A stretch of 64,000 nt of DNA from Deltaproteobacteria bacterium. Its GTDB lineage: Bacteria; Myxococcota_A; UBA9160; JAJDAL01. The stretch covers positions 18,472 through 82,471 of the forward strand of contig JAJDAL010000045.1 in the NCBI GenBank assembly GCA_029261875.1, written 5' to 3'. Below, one piece after another: positions 42,639-50,709 of this stretch. Within the stretch, counting starts at the first letter, position 1. Each line of letters starts with the position of its first letter. A program made the position numbers and the translations under genes. The notes below the pieces were generated by a model that ran no database searches, was not told where the DNA came from, and was given only the letters and a program-made list of their open reading frames with translations.

Positions 42639-43826
42639 TTAACGTTTCACGATGACCGACGAGCCGTGACCGAACAGGCCTTGATTGACGCTGAGACCCA
42701 CCTTGGCATTCTCGACCTGGCGTTCGCCCGCTTCCCCGCGCAATTGCCAGGTCAGCTCGCAGACCTGTGCGATCGCCTGGGCGGGTACGGCTTCGCCGAA
42801 ACAACCGAGGCCGCCGCTCGGGTTGACGGGAACGCGTCCGCCGATGGTGGTGTCGCCGTCGTTCAAGAGTTTCTCCGCTTCCCCGGGGTTGCAGAGTCCG
42901 ATGTTTTCGTACCAGTCGAGTTCGAGGGCCGACGACAGGTCGTACACTTCCGCGAGATTCAGGTCTTCGGGACCGAGTTGCGCTTCTTCGTAGGCCGCCT
43001 TGGCGATGGAATCGCGGAAGGGCGTGTCGGGCATTTCGACGCCCGCCGCGGAATCCGTGGCGAAGTTCGGCATTTCGATCACCGTGTTGGGGTATTGGGG
43101 GGTGACGGTCGACACGCCCGCGATCCGAACCGGGTCCGTACTGTGTTTGCGCGCGAAATCCGTGCTGCAGAGCACGATGGCCGCACCGCCGTCGCTGGTG
43201 GCGCAAATCTGCAGCAAGCGCAGGGGGTCCGACACCATGGGCGACTCGAGTACTTGCTCGAGGGTGAAGGCTTTCTTGTAGCGCGCGTAGGGATTCGTGT
43301 AGCCGTGTTGGCTGTTCTTCACTTTGACCCGCGCGAAGTCGAGTTCCGTGGCGCCGTAGAGTTCCATGCGTCTGCGGGCGTAGAGACCGAAATAGACCGG
43401 GTTGGTCGCGCCCAACAATCGGAAGCGCAACCAGTCGGGATCGTCCAGGCGCTCGCCGCCTTGCGGCGCGAAGAATCCCTTGGGCGCGGTATCGGCACCC
43501 ACCACCAGGGCGACGTCACAGAAACCTGCCAGGATGTGGGCGCGCGCGGTGTTGATGGCTTGCACGCCGGTCGCGCAGGCGCCGTAGTTGCTCGCCACCG
43601 GGGCGCCGTTCCAACCCAGGGCCTGGGAGAAGGTCGCGCCGGCCACGTATCCCGGGTAACCGTTGCGCATGGTGTCGCCGCCGGCCACGAATTGAATGTC
43701 CTGCCACGTGACACCGGCGTCCTTCAACGCGGCCTTCGCGGCGTGCACGCCGTACTCGACGAAGTTTCGCCCCCACTTGCCCCAGGGGTGCATGCCGACT
43801 CCGAGAATTGCAACTTCTCTCGCCAT
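42639..43826 (-). CDS. SCP2/lipid-transfer-type thiolase (Ltp3/Ltp4-like)
   Basis: 395 residues, ATG after AAGGAG. The nucleophile Cys84 lies in NYGACATGVQA. The common GHPxGATG histidine block is replaced by FGEAVPAQAIAQVCELTWQLRG, a variation I recall in the Ltp3/Ltp4 branch. The end is VGLSVNQGLFGHGSSVIVKR. It is translated just after a DUF35 OB-fold partner; thiolase or aldolase plus DUF35 pairs act in steroid side-chain degradation (Ltp2 with ChsH2). It may be a thiolase or a retro-aldolase. Confidence 0.85.
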   Translation of the reverse strand: MAREVAILGVGMHPWGKWGRNFVEYGVHAAKAALKDAGVTWQDIQFVAGGDTMRNGYPGYVAGATFSQALGWNGAPVASNYGACATGVQAINTARAHILAGFCDVALVVGADTAPKGFFAPQGGERLDDPDWLRFRLLGATNPVYFGLYARRRMELYGATELDFARVKVKNSQHGYTNPYARYKKAFTLEQVLESPMVSDPLRLLQICATSDGGAAIVLCSTDFARKHSTDPVRIAGVSTVTPQYPNTVIEMPNFATDSAAGVEMPDTPFRDSIAKAAYEEAQLGPEDLNLAEVYDLSSALELDWYENIGLCNPGEAEKLLNDGDTTIGGRVPVNPSGGLGCFGEAVPAQAIAQVCELTWQLRGEAGERQVENAKVGLSVNQGLFGHGSSVIVKR

Positions 43827-43836
43827 GTCGGACTCC

Positions 43837-44292
43837 TTAAACGCTTTGCGCGTTCGAAGCGGAGCGGACGGGTCTCCACTTCCAGATCAGATATTCGTGT
43901 TCCTCGTCCTCGTACAGCGGCCCGAGGACCAACTCCATTTCCATTCCCGCTTCGAGTTGATCGACGCCGATTCCCGGTTCGACCTGGCCCAGGATCACGA
44001 TCTTCTCTTCGGGAAGTTCGACCGCGGCGATCGCGTAGGGCTCGAAGGGGTCCGTCGCGACGTAGGGGGCCGGCGGCGGGTAGCAGTTGTTGGTGAAGGA
44101 CCAGAGCTTGCCGCGGCGGCCCAGGGGAACTTCGGCGAGTTCGTTGCCGTCACAGGCCGGGTTGCGGCAGAAGGTGGATTCCTTCGGGAAGAAGTAATTC
44201 TTGCAGGTCGTGCACTGGCTACCGAGGAGACGCGGATCGTTCGCGTCCTGGGTGAACCAACCTTCGATAGCGGGAACGGGGGTCTTGGCCAC
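43837..44292 (-). CDS. DUF35 zinc-ribbon/OB-fold protein
   Basis: 151 residues from a GTG at 44292 with GAGAGG upstream. The rubredoxin-like zinc ribbon has four cysteines: CTTC-x11-CRNPAC. The OB-fold follows: RRGKLWSFTNNCYPPPAPYVATDPFEPYAIAAVELPEEKIVILGQV. DUF35 proteins bind acyl-CoA and work with SCP2 thiolases or aldolases, and the thiolase lies 10 bases downstream. The two are expected to form one complex. Confidence 0.88.
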   Translation of the reverse strand: MAKTPVPAIEGWFTQDANDPRLLGSQCTTCKNYFFPKESTFCRNPACDGNELAEVPLGRRGKLWSFTNNCYPPPAPYVATDPFEPYAIAAVELPEEKIVILGQVEPGIGVDQLEAGMEMELVLGPLYEDEEHEYLIWKWRPVRSASNAQSV

Positions 44293-44373
44293 GGGGAACC
44301 TCTCAATCGCGAGCGTATGTTCTATCACAGCTGACCCCAAAATACCCACGGGGCGCTGGCGTGTGACTTGCGT

Positions 44374-45894
44374 CTAAATCTTCCTCTCGCGGCCTTTCCA
44401 ATAGGGATCGCGCAGTTTGCGCGTAACCAGTTTTCCCGACGGGTGCCGAGGCAGAGCGTCTTCGAAGTCGATGGAGCGCGGCACCTTGTAGGAGGCCAGG
44501 TGCTCGCGCCCGAAGGACAAGATTTCATCGCACAGCGCTTGCGAGGCTTCGAATCCCGCCGACAGCTCGATGGCGGCTTTGACGCTCTCTCCCCATTCCT
44601 CGTCCGGGACGCCGAAGACCGCGACGTCGGCGACCGCGGGATGCCCCTGGAGCACCTGCTCGATCTCCGCGGGATAGATGTTGACCCCACCGGAGATGAT
44701 GGTGTGGGAGCGGCGATCGACGAGATAGACGAAGCCGTCTTCGTCCACGCGACCGATGTCGCCCAGCGTGAAGGAGCCGTCCGGGAGGTGGGCTTCGGCG
44801 GTTTTCTCTTCGGCGCGGTGATACGCGAACACGGAGCCGCCCTGGCGGTTGCGGCAGTAGAGGCTTCCCGCGGAACCCGGCGGCAGCCGGCGGCCTTCGT
44901 CGTCGACGGCGAACACGTCGAAGGCGGGTAGCACTTTGCCCACCGTACCGGGGTGCGCGAGCCATTGGGCCGAGTCCGCGAGCGTGTTGACTCCGCCTTC
45001 GGTCCCTCCCCAATACTCGACGAAGATCGGACCCCACCAGTGAATCATTTGTCGTTTGATGTCCGGAGAAATGGGGGCGGCGCCGTGCAGCACGAGTTCG
45101 AGACGCGGCGCGGAAAAGCGCGACCGCACCGCTTCCGGCAGGCGCAGGATGCGGACGAACATGGTGGGTACCAGGTGGGTGTGGACGATCTCGCGTTGGG
45201 CGATCAAGTCGAGCGCTTTCTCGGCGTTCCATTGGCGCATGATCTCGATGGGCGCGCCATTCATCTGGTCGTAGACCGCAAACATCAGCGGTGCGGCGTG
45301 GTACATGGGCCCGGTGATGAGATGCGGGCCCGCGCCGTCGAGACCCGAGCCGAGACCGGATCGTCGGCCGCGCGCGAGCATGCCCGCGAGCGTCGGGGGG
45401 CGCGTGCGTTTCACGCCCTTGGGTTTGCCCGTGGTACCGCTCGTATAGATCATCGGTCCACCCGGAGGGCCGTCGGGATCGAAGGGCGAATCGGACACGG
45501 ATTCCAGAGCGCGGTCGAGTTCCGCCCCGACGCGAACCCGCGACGGGGCGCCGGCACTCTGCGCGAGATCTGCGTAGCGCTCGTCACTGAACACCGTGCG
45601 CGCACCGGAATCTCGGATCACGTAGGCGATTTCGTCTTCGGTCAGGTGCCAATTGATGGGGGTCATCCAGACCCCGGCGAGCATGGCGCCCAGCAGCAGT
45701 TCGATGACTTCGACGCGGTTCTCCATCAAGAGCGCCACGTGTTCGTTCGGACCCACGCCCATTTCGTCTCGCAGCAAGTGGGCAATGCGGGTGGCGCGGT
45801 TCTCGAGTTCTTCCCAGCTTCGCGAGCAAGTGAAGTCGGTGATCGCGATATCCGTCGGGCGACGTCGACGGTCTGGGGCGGGTTCGAACAGCAT
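44374..45894 (-). CDS. AMP-forming acyl-CoA synthetase 2
   Basis: 506 residues. Motifs: IYTSGTTGKPKGVKRTRPP, FVEYWGGTEGG, FTLGDIGRVDEDGFVYLVDRRSHTIISGGVNIYPAEIE, and catalytic Lys in RHPSGKLVTRKLR. The KGVKRT variation of the P-loop is seen in fatty- and steroid-acid ligases of the FadD4 branch. It is 6 bases downstream of the hexapeptide transferase and 81 bases upstream of the DUF35 gene. The substrate could be a side-chain steroid acid, but this is inferred from context. Confidence 0.9.
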   Translation of the reverse strand: MLFEPAPDRRRRPTDIAITDFTCSRSWEELENRATRIAHLLRDEMGVGPNEHVALLMENRVEVIELLLGAMLAGVWMTPINWHLTEDEIAYVIRDSGARTVFSDERYADLAQSAGAPSRVRVGAELDRALESVSDSPFDPDGPPGGPMIYTSGTTGKPKGVKRTRPPTLAGMLARGRRSGLGSGLDGAGPHLITGPMYHAAPLMFAVYDQMNGAPIEIMRQWNAEKALDLIAQREIVHTHLVPTMFVRILRLPEAVRSRFSAPRLELVLHGAAPISPDIKRQMIHWWGPIFVEYWGGTEGGVNTLADSAQWLAHPGTVGKVLPAFDVFAVDDEGRRLPPGSAGSLYCRNRQGGSVFAYHRAEEKTAEAHLPDGSFTLGDIGRVDEDGFVYLVDRRSHTIISGGVNIYPAEIEQVLQGHPAVADVAVFGVPDEEWGESVKAAIELSAGFEASQALCDEILSFGREHLASYKVPRSIDFEDALPRHPSGKLVTRKLRDPYWKGRERKI

Positions 45895-45900
45895 ACGGGG

Positions 45901-46665
45901 TTAGGCGGTCTCGCTCTTCGCGCGCTCGATCAGCGCGTCGATCCGCGCGATGCCGGCATCGATCGCCTCGCTGCAATCCGCCGGATACTTTTCGCGGAAG
46001 CGTCGGATCCACGGGTGGTACATGCCGTATTCCGGATTGAAGAATTGATCGAGTCGACAGAACGCCGTGGCGGGGTCTCCGCGGTAGCAGTGAACGTCGG
46101 CGAGCGCGTTGCGCACGATACTGCCGGCGCCCACCAGGACACCGGCCCCGATCTCCACGCCCGGGAGCACGAGGCTGCCGGTACAGACGACCGACAATTC
46201 TCCAATCGCAACGCCGGTGATGATCGGGGAGGGAGGGAAGGGGTCGTTCGCGAGCAGCACCTTGGGATGGAGATAGACGAAGTCGCCGATGCGCGAGCCC
46301 TGGGCGATGTGAACTTCGGAATGGACCTTCACCCAATCGCCGATTTCGCAATGCCCCTCGATGTCGCTCTGGGTTCCGATCTGCAGATCGCGGCCCGCGC
46401 GCGTGCCTTCGCGCACCAACACCGAATGACCGGTGGAAAGGCCCGGACCCAGAGTCGAACCCGCGTAGAAGACCGAATGACTGCGGATCGTCGAGCCCGC
46501 GCCGATGACGAGGGGGGCGCCCTGGGCCGCGGCACTGGGTTCGCCGATCACACAGTGGCTACCGATGCGGGAATGGTCACCGATCTCGACGTCGTCGTGC
46601 ACGATGCTGAATTCGCCGATCTCGACCTGCTGCCCGATGCGGGCTTTTTCGGAGACGGATTTCAC
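45901..46665 (-). CDS. Left-handed beta-helix (hexapeptide) acyltransferase
   Basis: 254 residues, GTG start overlapping the previous stop by 4 bases (GTGA). Hexapeptide repeats (IGxxVxIG) run from about residue 8 to 200: ARIGQQVEIGEFSIVHDDVEIGDHSRIG, GAGSTIRSHSVFYAGSTLGPGL, IGDWVKVHSEVHIAQGSRIG, GVEIGAGVLVGAGSIV. Such enzymes transfer acyl groups from acyl-CoA or acyl carrier protein, mostly to sugars. It sits with a carrier protein, SDR and ligase, an arrangement known from glycan-acylation loci. The acceptor is unknown. Confidence 0.82.
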   Translation of the reverse strand: MKSVSEKARIGQQVEIGEFSIVHDDVEIGDHSRIGSHCVIGEPSAAAQGAPLVIGAGSTIRSHSVFYAGSTLGPGLSTGHSVLVREGTRAGRDLQIGTQSDIEGHCEIGDWVKVHSEVHIAQGSRIGDFVYLHPKVLLANDPFPPSPIITGVAIGELSVVCTGSLVLPGVEIGAGVLVGAGSIVRNALADVHCYRGDPATAFCRLDQFFNPEYGMYHPWIRRFREKYPADCSEAIDAGIARIDALIERAKSETA

Positions 46666-48011
46666 GGGCGCGCGCTTCCTACTTTCTTGTATCGATCCGT
46701 ATGGAGCGGGTGATCCACCGAACGAATCTTGACCGGGACTTTGTAGGCCGCCAACCGGCTCCCGCAATGTTGCTTGATCTGGATGCCGATGTCTCCCGCG
46801 CGGGCCGGGTCGCGCAGGACCACTTCCGCGCACACGATCTGTCCCGTGATGGCGTTGCTCTCGCCGAAGATGCGCACTTCCTGGACCTCCGGCAGTTCTT
46901 GAACCACGGACTCGACCTCCGCGGGGAACACCTTCTCTCCGCCGACGTTGATGACATCCGTGTGGCGCCCGAGAAAACGGATGTATTCGCCATCCTGCTC
47001 CACCAGGTCTCCGGTGATGAACCAGCCATCGTTCGTGAAGGGACTCTCGGCGTTCAGGTAGCCCCGCATGGCGGACACGGCCTTGATCTGGAGTGCGCCT
47101 TCGACGACGCGGGTTTCGAATTCGGGTCCCCCGAGACGCACCCACAGGGAGCCGTCCTCCCGCGATTGCGAACGCAGCACTCCCATCTCCGAAAGGCCGT
47201 AGGTCTGACGCAAGCGGACGCCGGGGAACTCCGCGTGAAAGCGCCGCAGGGTGCTCTCGGGCATGGGCTCGGTCCCGTAGGAAACGATTTTGAGCGCGGA
47301 GAGGTCGAAGTCGCTGTGCAGGTCCGAAAGCAACATCAGGTTCATGAAGGTCGGTGTGGTGGGGAGCAACTCGACGCCGTGGCGTTGCACCGCGTCGAGG
47401 ACGTCCGCGGGCGAGAGCGAGCGCGGAACGACCGAGCCACCGCCGTTGGACAATTGATACAGAAGGGTGTTGATGCCGCCCATGTGGTCGAAGCGCAGGA
47501 AAAGCAGGGTGCGCAGGGTCTGGCGCCGCACCGCGAACTTCTCGAGCAGGGCTTCGAAGTCGTGCAGCGCCGCCTTGCTGCGACCCGTGGAGCCGGAGGT
47601 GAAGAAAACGATTCCCGGACGTGCTTGCTCGCGAAGTGCGACGTAGAGCGGATGGTCGGCCCGGCGCGAGAGTGCCTCGGTTTCGATGCGATCGTCGCCA
47701 TCCACCCGAACGCGAAATTCGAATTGGGCGGCCTCGGCGTGCTCGTTCCAGCGCTCTTCGGTGGCGGACAGCAACGGTGCGGCGATGCAGCCGCGCTCGG
47801 CCAGGGCGAGCAGGGCCGCGATGGTGCCGGGCGAATAATCGCCCTCGAGAGACACGATCGCGCCGGCGCCGACGCCCTGCGCGGAAAGCACCGCGTCGAT
47901 CTCCTGCACGCGCTCGCGCAAGGCACCATAGGTCCAGGGTGAATCGCGAAAGATCAGGCAATCCGCTTCGGGCGTGCGGGCGGCGAAATCGAGCAGCCGC
48001 TCCGCCTTCAT
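46662..48011 (-). CDS. AMP-forming ligase, short form (possible acyl-ACP ligase)
   Basis: 449 residues, 50-100 shorter than ordinary acyl-CoA synthetases. P-loop FFTSGSTGRSKAALHD, middle motif QTYGLSEMG, hinge WFITGDLVEQDGEYIRFLGRHTDVINVGGEKVFPAEVE. The C-terminal Lys region reads LHTDRYKKVG instead of the common TGK. Its start overlaps the SDR stop by 1 base, and a carrier protein is two genes upstream. It may load an acid onto that carrier rather than onto CoA. Confidence 0.82.
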   Translation of the reverse strand: MKAERLLDFAARTPEADCLIFRDSPWTYGALRERVQEIDAVLSAQGVGAGAIVSLEGDYSPGTIAALLALAERGCIAAPLLSATEERWNEHAEAAQFEFRVRVDGDDRIETEALSRRADHPLYVALREQARPGIVFFTSGSTGRSKAALHDFEALLEKFAVRRQTLRTLLFLRFDHMGGINTLLYQLSNGGGSVVPRSLSPADVLDAVQRHGVELLPTTPTFMNLMLLSDLHSDFDLSALKIVSYGTEPMPESTLRRFHAEFPGVRLRQTYGLSEMGVLRSQSREDGSLWVRLGGPEFETRVVEGALQIKAVSAMRGYLNAESPFTNDGWFITGDLVEQDGEYIRFLGRHTDVINVGGEKVFPAEVESVVQELPEVQEVRIFGESNAITGQIVCAEVVLRDPARAGDIGIQIKQHCGSRLAAYKVPVKIRSVDHPLHTDRYKKVGSARP

Positions 48012-48703
48012 CAAACGCCCCCGAGAAAGATCACTTGCCCGGTGACGAAATCACTCTCGGGGCGAATGAAGAAATCGACGACGTTGGCGATGTCGCGGAA
48101 TTCTCCCATGCGGGGAATGGCCTGGCGCGCGATGAGCGCGTCGATCTTGCTGCGCGGTACGGCGGAAAGCAGGTCCGTGTCCGTCACCGTGGGCCCGACG
48201 GCGTTCACGGTGATCCCGTACTCGGCGAACTCCCGGGCGAGGATCTCGGTCAGGCTGATGACCGCGGCCTTCGACGCGGCGTGCACCGCTTCGCCTTCGA
48301 GCTTGAAGGGGACCGCTGCCGTGGTGAAATTGACGATGCGGCCGCTCGCTTGGTTCTTCATCAGCTTGGCGGCTTCGCGGCAGAACAGGAACACACCCAG
48401 CACATTCGTATCGAGAATCTCGCGCACCTGGGAGGCGGGCATCAGCAGTGCGGAATTCATCGCCGCGATTCCCGCATTGTTGATCAGGATGTCCAGACCC
48501 CGGTTTTCCTTGCGGATTTCTCCGAACAGGGCCCGCACCTGATCTTCGTTCGCGATGTCGATGCAGTGGTGCCGATAATTCGGAGCGTCGATCTCCGCGG
48601 GTTTGCGGCTGCAGCCGATCACGTTGTCGCCGGCGGCGAGGAAGTGTTCGGCCAGAAAGCGACCAATGCCTTTGCGTGTGCCGGTGATGAGAACCGTTGC
48701 CAC
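48011..48703 (-). CDS. SDR-family reductase with His in place of catalytic Tyr
   Basis: 230 residues, GTG start. Rossmann motif TGTRKGIG and INNAGIAAMNSALL are normal. The active-site helix reads AVHAASKAAVISLTE, so the YxxxK tyrosine is His while Lys is retained; the preceding strand has FTTAA where Ser is usual. The base call is clear (CAC codon). Activity may be altered or lost, or the substrate range may be special. It is 3 bases from the carrier-protein gene; a FabG-like role on an ACP-bound acyl chain is a reasonable guess. Confidence 0.82.
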   Translation of the reverse strand: MATVLITGTRKGIGRFLAEHFLAAGDNVIGCSRKPAEIDAPNYRHHCIDIANEDQVRALFGEIRKENRGLDILINNAGIAAMNSALLMPASQVREILDTNVLGVFLFCREAAKLMKNQASGRIVNFTTAAVPFKLEGEAVHAASKAAVISLTEILAREFAEYGITVNAVGPTVTDTDLLSAVPRSKIDALIARQAIPRMGEFRDIANVVDFFIRPESDFVTGQVIFLGGV

Positions 48704-48706
48704 GTC

Positions 48707-49012
48707 CTAGGCCTTTTTCGCTTCGTCGACGAGTAGCGCGACGTAGTCGCACAGCGATCCCAAGGTGCGGAAGGGGCTCGTCTTCTGGGAGAAAGCCCGC
48801 TCGCTCGCGATCGTCACTTGGATCCCGAGCTGATCTTCGATGCGTTGTTCGCTGGCGACGATGAGGTTTACGAGGCCCAGGGAGCCCAGGGAGGCGTCGT
48901 TGCCGAGCAGCACGGTCTCGGGGTCCTTCGGCACGGGGGCTTCCGTGCGGGTCGCATTGACTTCGTCGAGGGCGGAGTGGACCAGGGCTTCGATTTGGGC
49001 TGCGTCGCTCAA
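48707..49012 (-). CDS. Acyl carrier protein
   Basis: 101 residues, TTG start with AGGA upstream. The 4'-phosphopantetheine site is Ser44 in LGSLGLVNLIV; the Asp normally preceding this Ser is Gly. The helical layout and the ending ERAFSQKTSPFRTLGSLCDYVALL resemble the stand-alone carrier proteins found in sugar-acylation gene clusters. It is followed by an SDR, a short AMP ligase and a hexapeptide transferase, so it probably carries the acyl group these make or transfer. Confidence 0.83.
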   Translation of the reverse strand: MSDAAQIEALVHSALDEVNATRTEAPVPKDPETVLLGNDASLGSLGLVNLIVASEQRIEDQLGIQVTIASERAFSQKTSPFRTLGSLCDYVALLVDEAKKA

Positions 49013-49047
49013 GCGGGATTCCTCGTCGGCCGGCGTGTTCTCACAAG

Positions 49048-50532
49048 CTAGCGCGACTGGTGCCCGGGCGACGAATCGGCAGCCGCGGAGACGCGAGCGT
49101 CCCGCAGCGCCTGGCGCCGCACCTTGCCCGCGTCGTCGCGGAGCGGTTCGGCGACGAACTCGTAGCTGCGGGGCAGCTTGTAGGGGACGAGCTGTTCGGC
49201 CATGTGTTCGCGCAAGGAAGCTTCCTCCAGGCCGTCCGGCGCGTCGACCAGGGCGTGGACCCGCTGTCCCAGATCCGCGTCCGGCAGCCCGATCACCGCG
49301 CTCGAGCGAACCGACGGGTGCGCGTCGAGGGCCGCTTCGACTTCCGCGGGATATACGTTGGCCCCGCCGGTCACGATCATGTCGGTTTTCCGATCCACGA
49401 TGTAGAGATACCCGTCGGCGTCGAGGTAGCCGAGGTCGCCCAGGGTCTCCCAGCCATCTTGCGTCGCCGTTGCCTGGGCGCCCACGTAGCGATAGGTGGA
49501 GCCCTGGCCCGCTGCGGGCATCATGTAGATTTCACCGACTTCTCCGGGGTCACATTCGGTTCCATCGGCGCGCAGAATGCGAATCTTGCGCCCGGCGGTG
49601 GGCTTTCCCACGGATCCCGGGTGGGCGAGCCACTCGGTTCCCGAAATCTGGGTTCCCGCGATGCGCTCGGAACCCCCATAGGCTTCGTGGATGCGGTCCC
49701 CTCCGAGCCACTCGATCCAAGCGCGTTTCAGCCAGGGCGCGCTCGGCGCTCCGGTACACATGACGGTGTCGAGGCTGGAGAGGTCGTAGCGGGTTCGCTC
49801 GGATTCCGGCAAACGCCAGATTCGCTGCATCATGGTCGGAACGAAGAGAACCCAGTCGACCGCGTATTGCTCGATCAACGCGAGGCAGCGGGCCGCATCG
49901 AAACGGCGCAATACGATGGCGCGTCCGCCGCACAGCAGCTGCAGCCAAGCCGTCATGAAGGGACCCGCGTGGTAGAGGGGGCCGGGAACGAGGGTGGTTC
50001 CGCCGCGGCGCATGCGATTCTGCGGCGCCTCGGGATCGCAGGTGGCGGGGGAAAGGTCGAGGATCAGCTTCGGGCGACCGGTGCTGCCGCCGGTCGTCAT
50101 GGCGCGGGCGCAGGGCGGTTGGGCGTCGGGCAGGGCTTTGCCCGAGAGATCGGACGCGGGTTCGAAGCCGGCATCGACGCAGGCTCGATCGCCGTAATGG
50201 CCCGCCGGAACGCCCACCACCAGGGACGGCGAGGCGAGTTCGACGATGGCGCTGCGTTCGATCTCCGGGAGCCGCGCGGAAATCGGCTGCGGGGTCGCGC
50301 CCAGCTTCCAGATCGCCAGGCAGGCTTCGAAGAATTCGATTCCGTTGGGGAGCGCCAGGGTCACGAGGTCCCCATGGCGGACCCCGCGTTCCGCATAGGC
50401 GCGGGCGAGGCGGTTCGAGCGCGCTTCCAGCGCGCCGCGGCTTCGGGTTTCGCCCTCGAACACGAGCGCGGGGTGTTGGGCGTCGCGCTCGGCGAGCCAG
50501 GTCATGGCGCGTCCGTAGGTCAGGGTGGGCAT
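49048..50532 (-). CDS. AMP-forming CoA ligase, possible steroid-acid (FadD3/bile-acid type) ligase
   Basis: 494 residues. P-loop MTTGGSTGRPKLI, HEAYGGSERIAG, LGDLGYLDADGYLYIVDRKTDMIVTGGANVYPAEVE, and C-terminal Lys in DDAGKVRRQALR. The GGSTGRPK variation resembles bile-acid CoA ligases. It is the first gene of the minus operon and divergent from ipdA, sharing a 256-base control region that has two copies of the operator motif. In mycobacteria, FadD3 activates the ring C/D intermediate HIP in the same regulon, and this enzyme could do so here. Exact substrate unproven. Confidence 0.85.
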   Translation of the reverse strand: MPTLTYGRAMTWLAERDAQHPALVFEGETRSRGALEARSNRLARAYAERGVRHGDLVTLALPNGIEFFEACLAIWKLGATPQPISARLPEIERSAIVELASPSLVVGVPAGHYGDRACVDAGFEPASDLSGKALPDAQPPCARAMTTGGSTGRPKLILDLSPATCDPEAPQNRMRRGGTTLVPGPLYHAGPFMTAWLQLLCGGRAIVLRRFDAARCLALIEQYAVDWVLFVPTMMQRIWRLPESERTRYDLSSLDTVMCTGAPSAPWLKRAWIEWLGGDRIHEAYGGSERIAGTQISGTEWLAHPGSVGKPTAGRKIRILRADGTECDPGEVGEIYMMPAAGQGSTYRYVGAQATATQDGWETLGDLGYLDADGYLYIVDRKTDMIVTGGANVYPAEVEAALDAHPSVRSSAVIGLPDADLGQRVHALVDAPDGLEEASLREHMAEQLVPYKLPRSYEFVAEPLRDDAGKVRRQALRDARVSAAADSSPGHQSR

Positions 50533-50557
50533 TGGGCTCCCAGGCCGGAATCGAGGA

Positions 50558-50577
50558 TATACGAGACGCAGCGTATA
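50558..50577. promoter_or_regulatory. Operator-like inverted repeat, site 2 (TATACG-N8-CGTATA)
   Basis: TATACG (50558-50563) and CGTATA (50572-50577) around an 8-base spacer give exactly the plan of site 1 at 19106. It lies 26-45 bases upstream of the start codon of the minus-strand CoA ligase, where its promoter would be. It should control the 50532-42172 operon. Confidence 0.65.
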
Positions 50578-50680
50578 GAAAGCTTGGAGGGACCGCTATC
50601 GGGCGACCGGAGACGAATAAAGTTATTTAAAAACAGATATTTAGGGGATTGCCGGGCGCTGCTGGAAGGGCGCGAAATGG

Positions 50681-50709
50681 TTTACAGAAACGATACGTAT
50701 CGTTATTAT
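50681..50709 (+). promoter_or_regulatory. Predicted sigma70-type promoter of the ipdA operon
   Basis: TTTACA (50681-50686), a 17-base spacer, then TATTAT (50704-50709). The surrounding 70 bases are strongly AT-rich compared with the window. The operator palindrome fills the spacer. The predicted transcription start near 50716 gives a leader of about 73 bases ending in GGAGGAAGT before the ATG. Confidence 0.6.
50689..50704. promoter_or_regulatory. Operator-like palindrome, site 3 (AACGATACGTATCGTT)
   Basis: A perfect 16-bp palindrome between the -35 and -10 elements of the ipdA operon. Aligned by centre with sites 1 and 2 it shares ACG-NN-ACGYAKCGT. A repressor bound here would block RNA polymerase directly. 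The distance of about 127 bases to site 2 lets one regulator control both divergent operons. Confidence 0.7.

Noticed and set aside
42172..43206. Longer (344-codon) version of the SnoaL-like protein
   Set aside because: The added N-terminal part is antisense-like, Arg-rich and overlaps the thiolase; the ATG at 42627 has a good ribosome-binding site and gives family length.
45901..47961. Fusion of an upstream frame with the hexapeptide transferase
   Set aside because: The first 430 codons are an out-of-frame reading of the short AMP ligase; a GTG at 46665 overlapping the ligase stop is the natural start.
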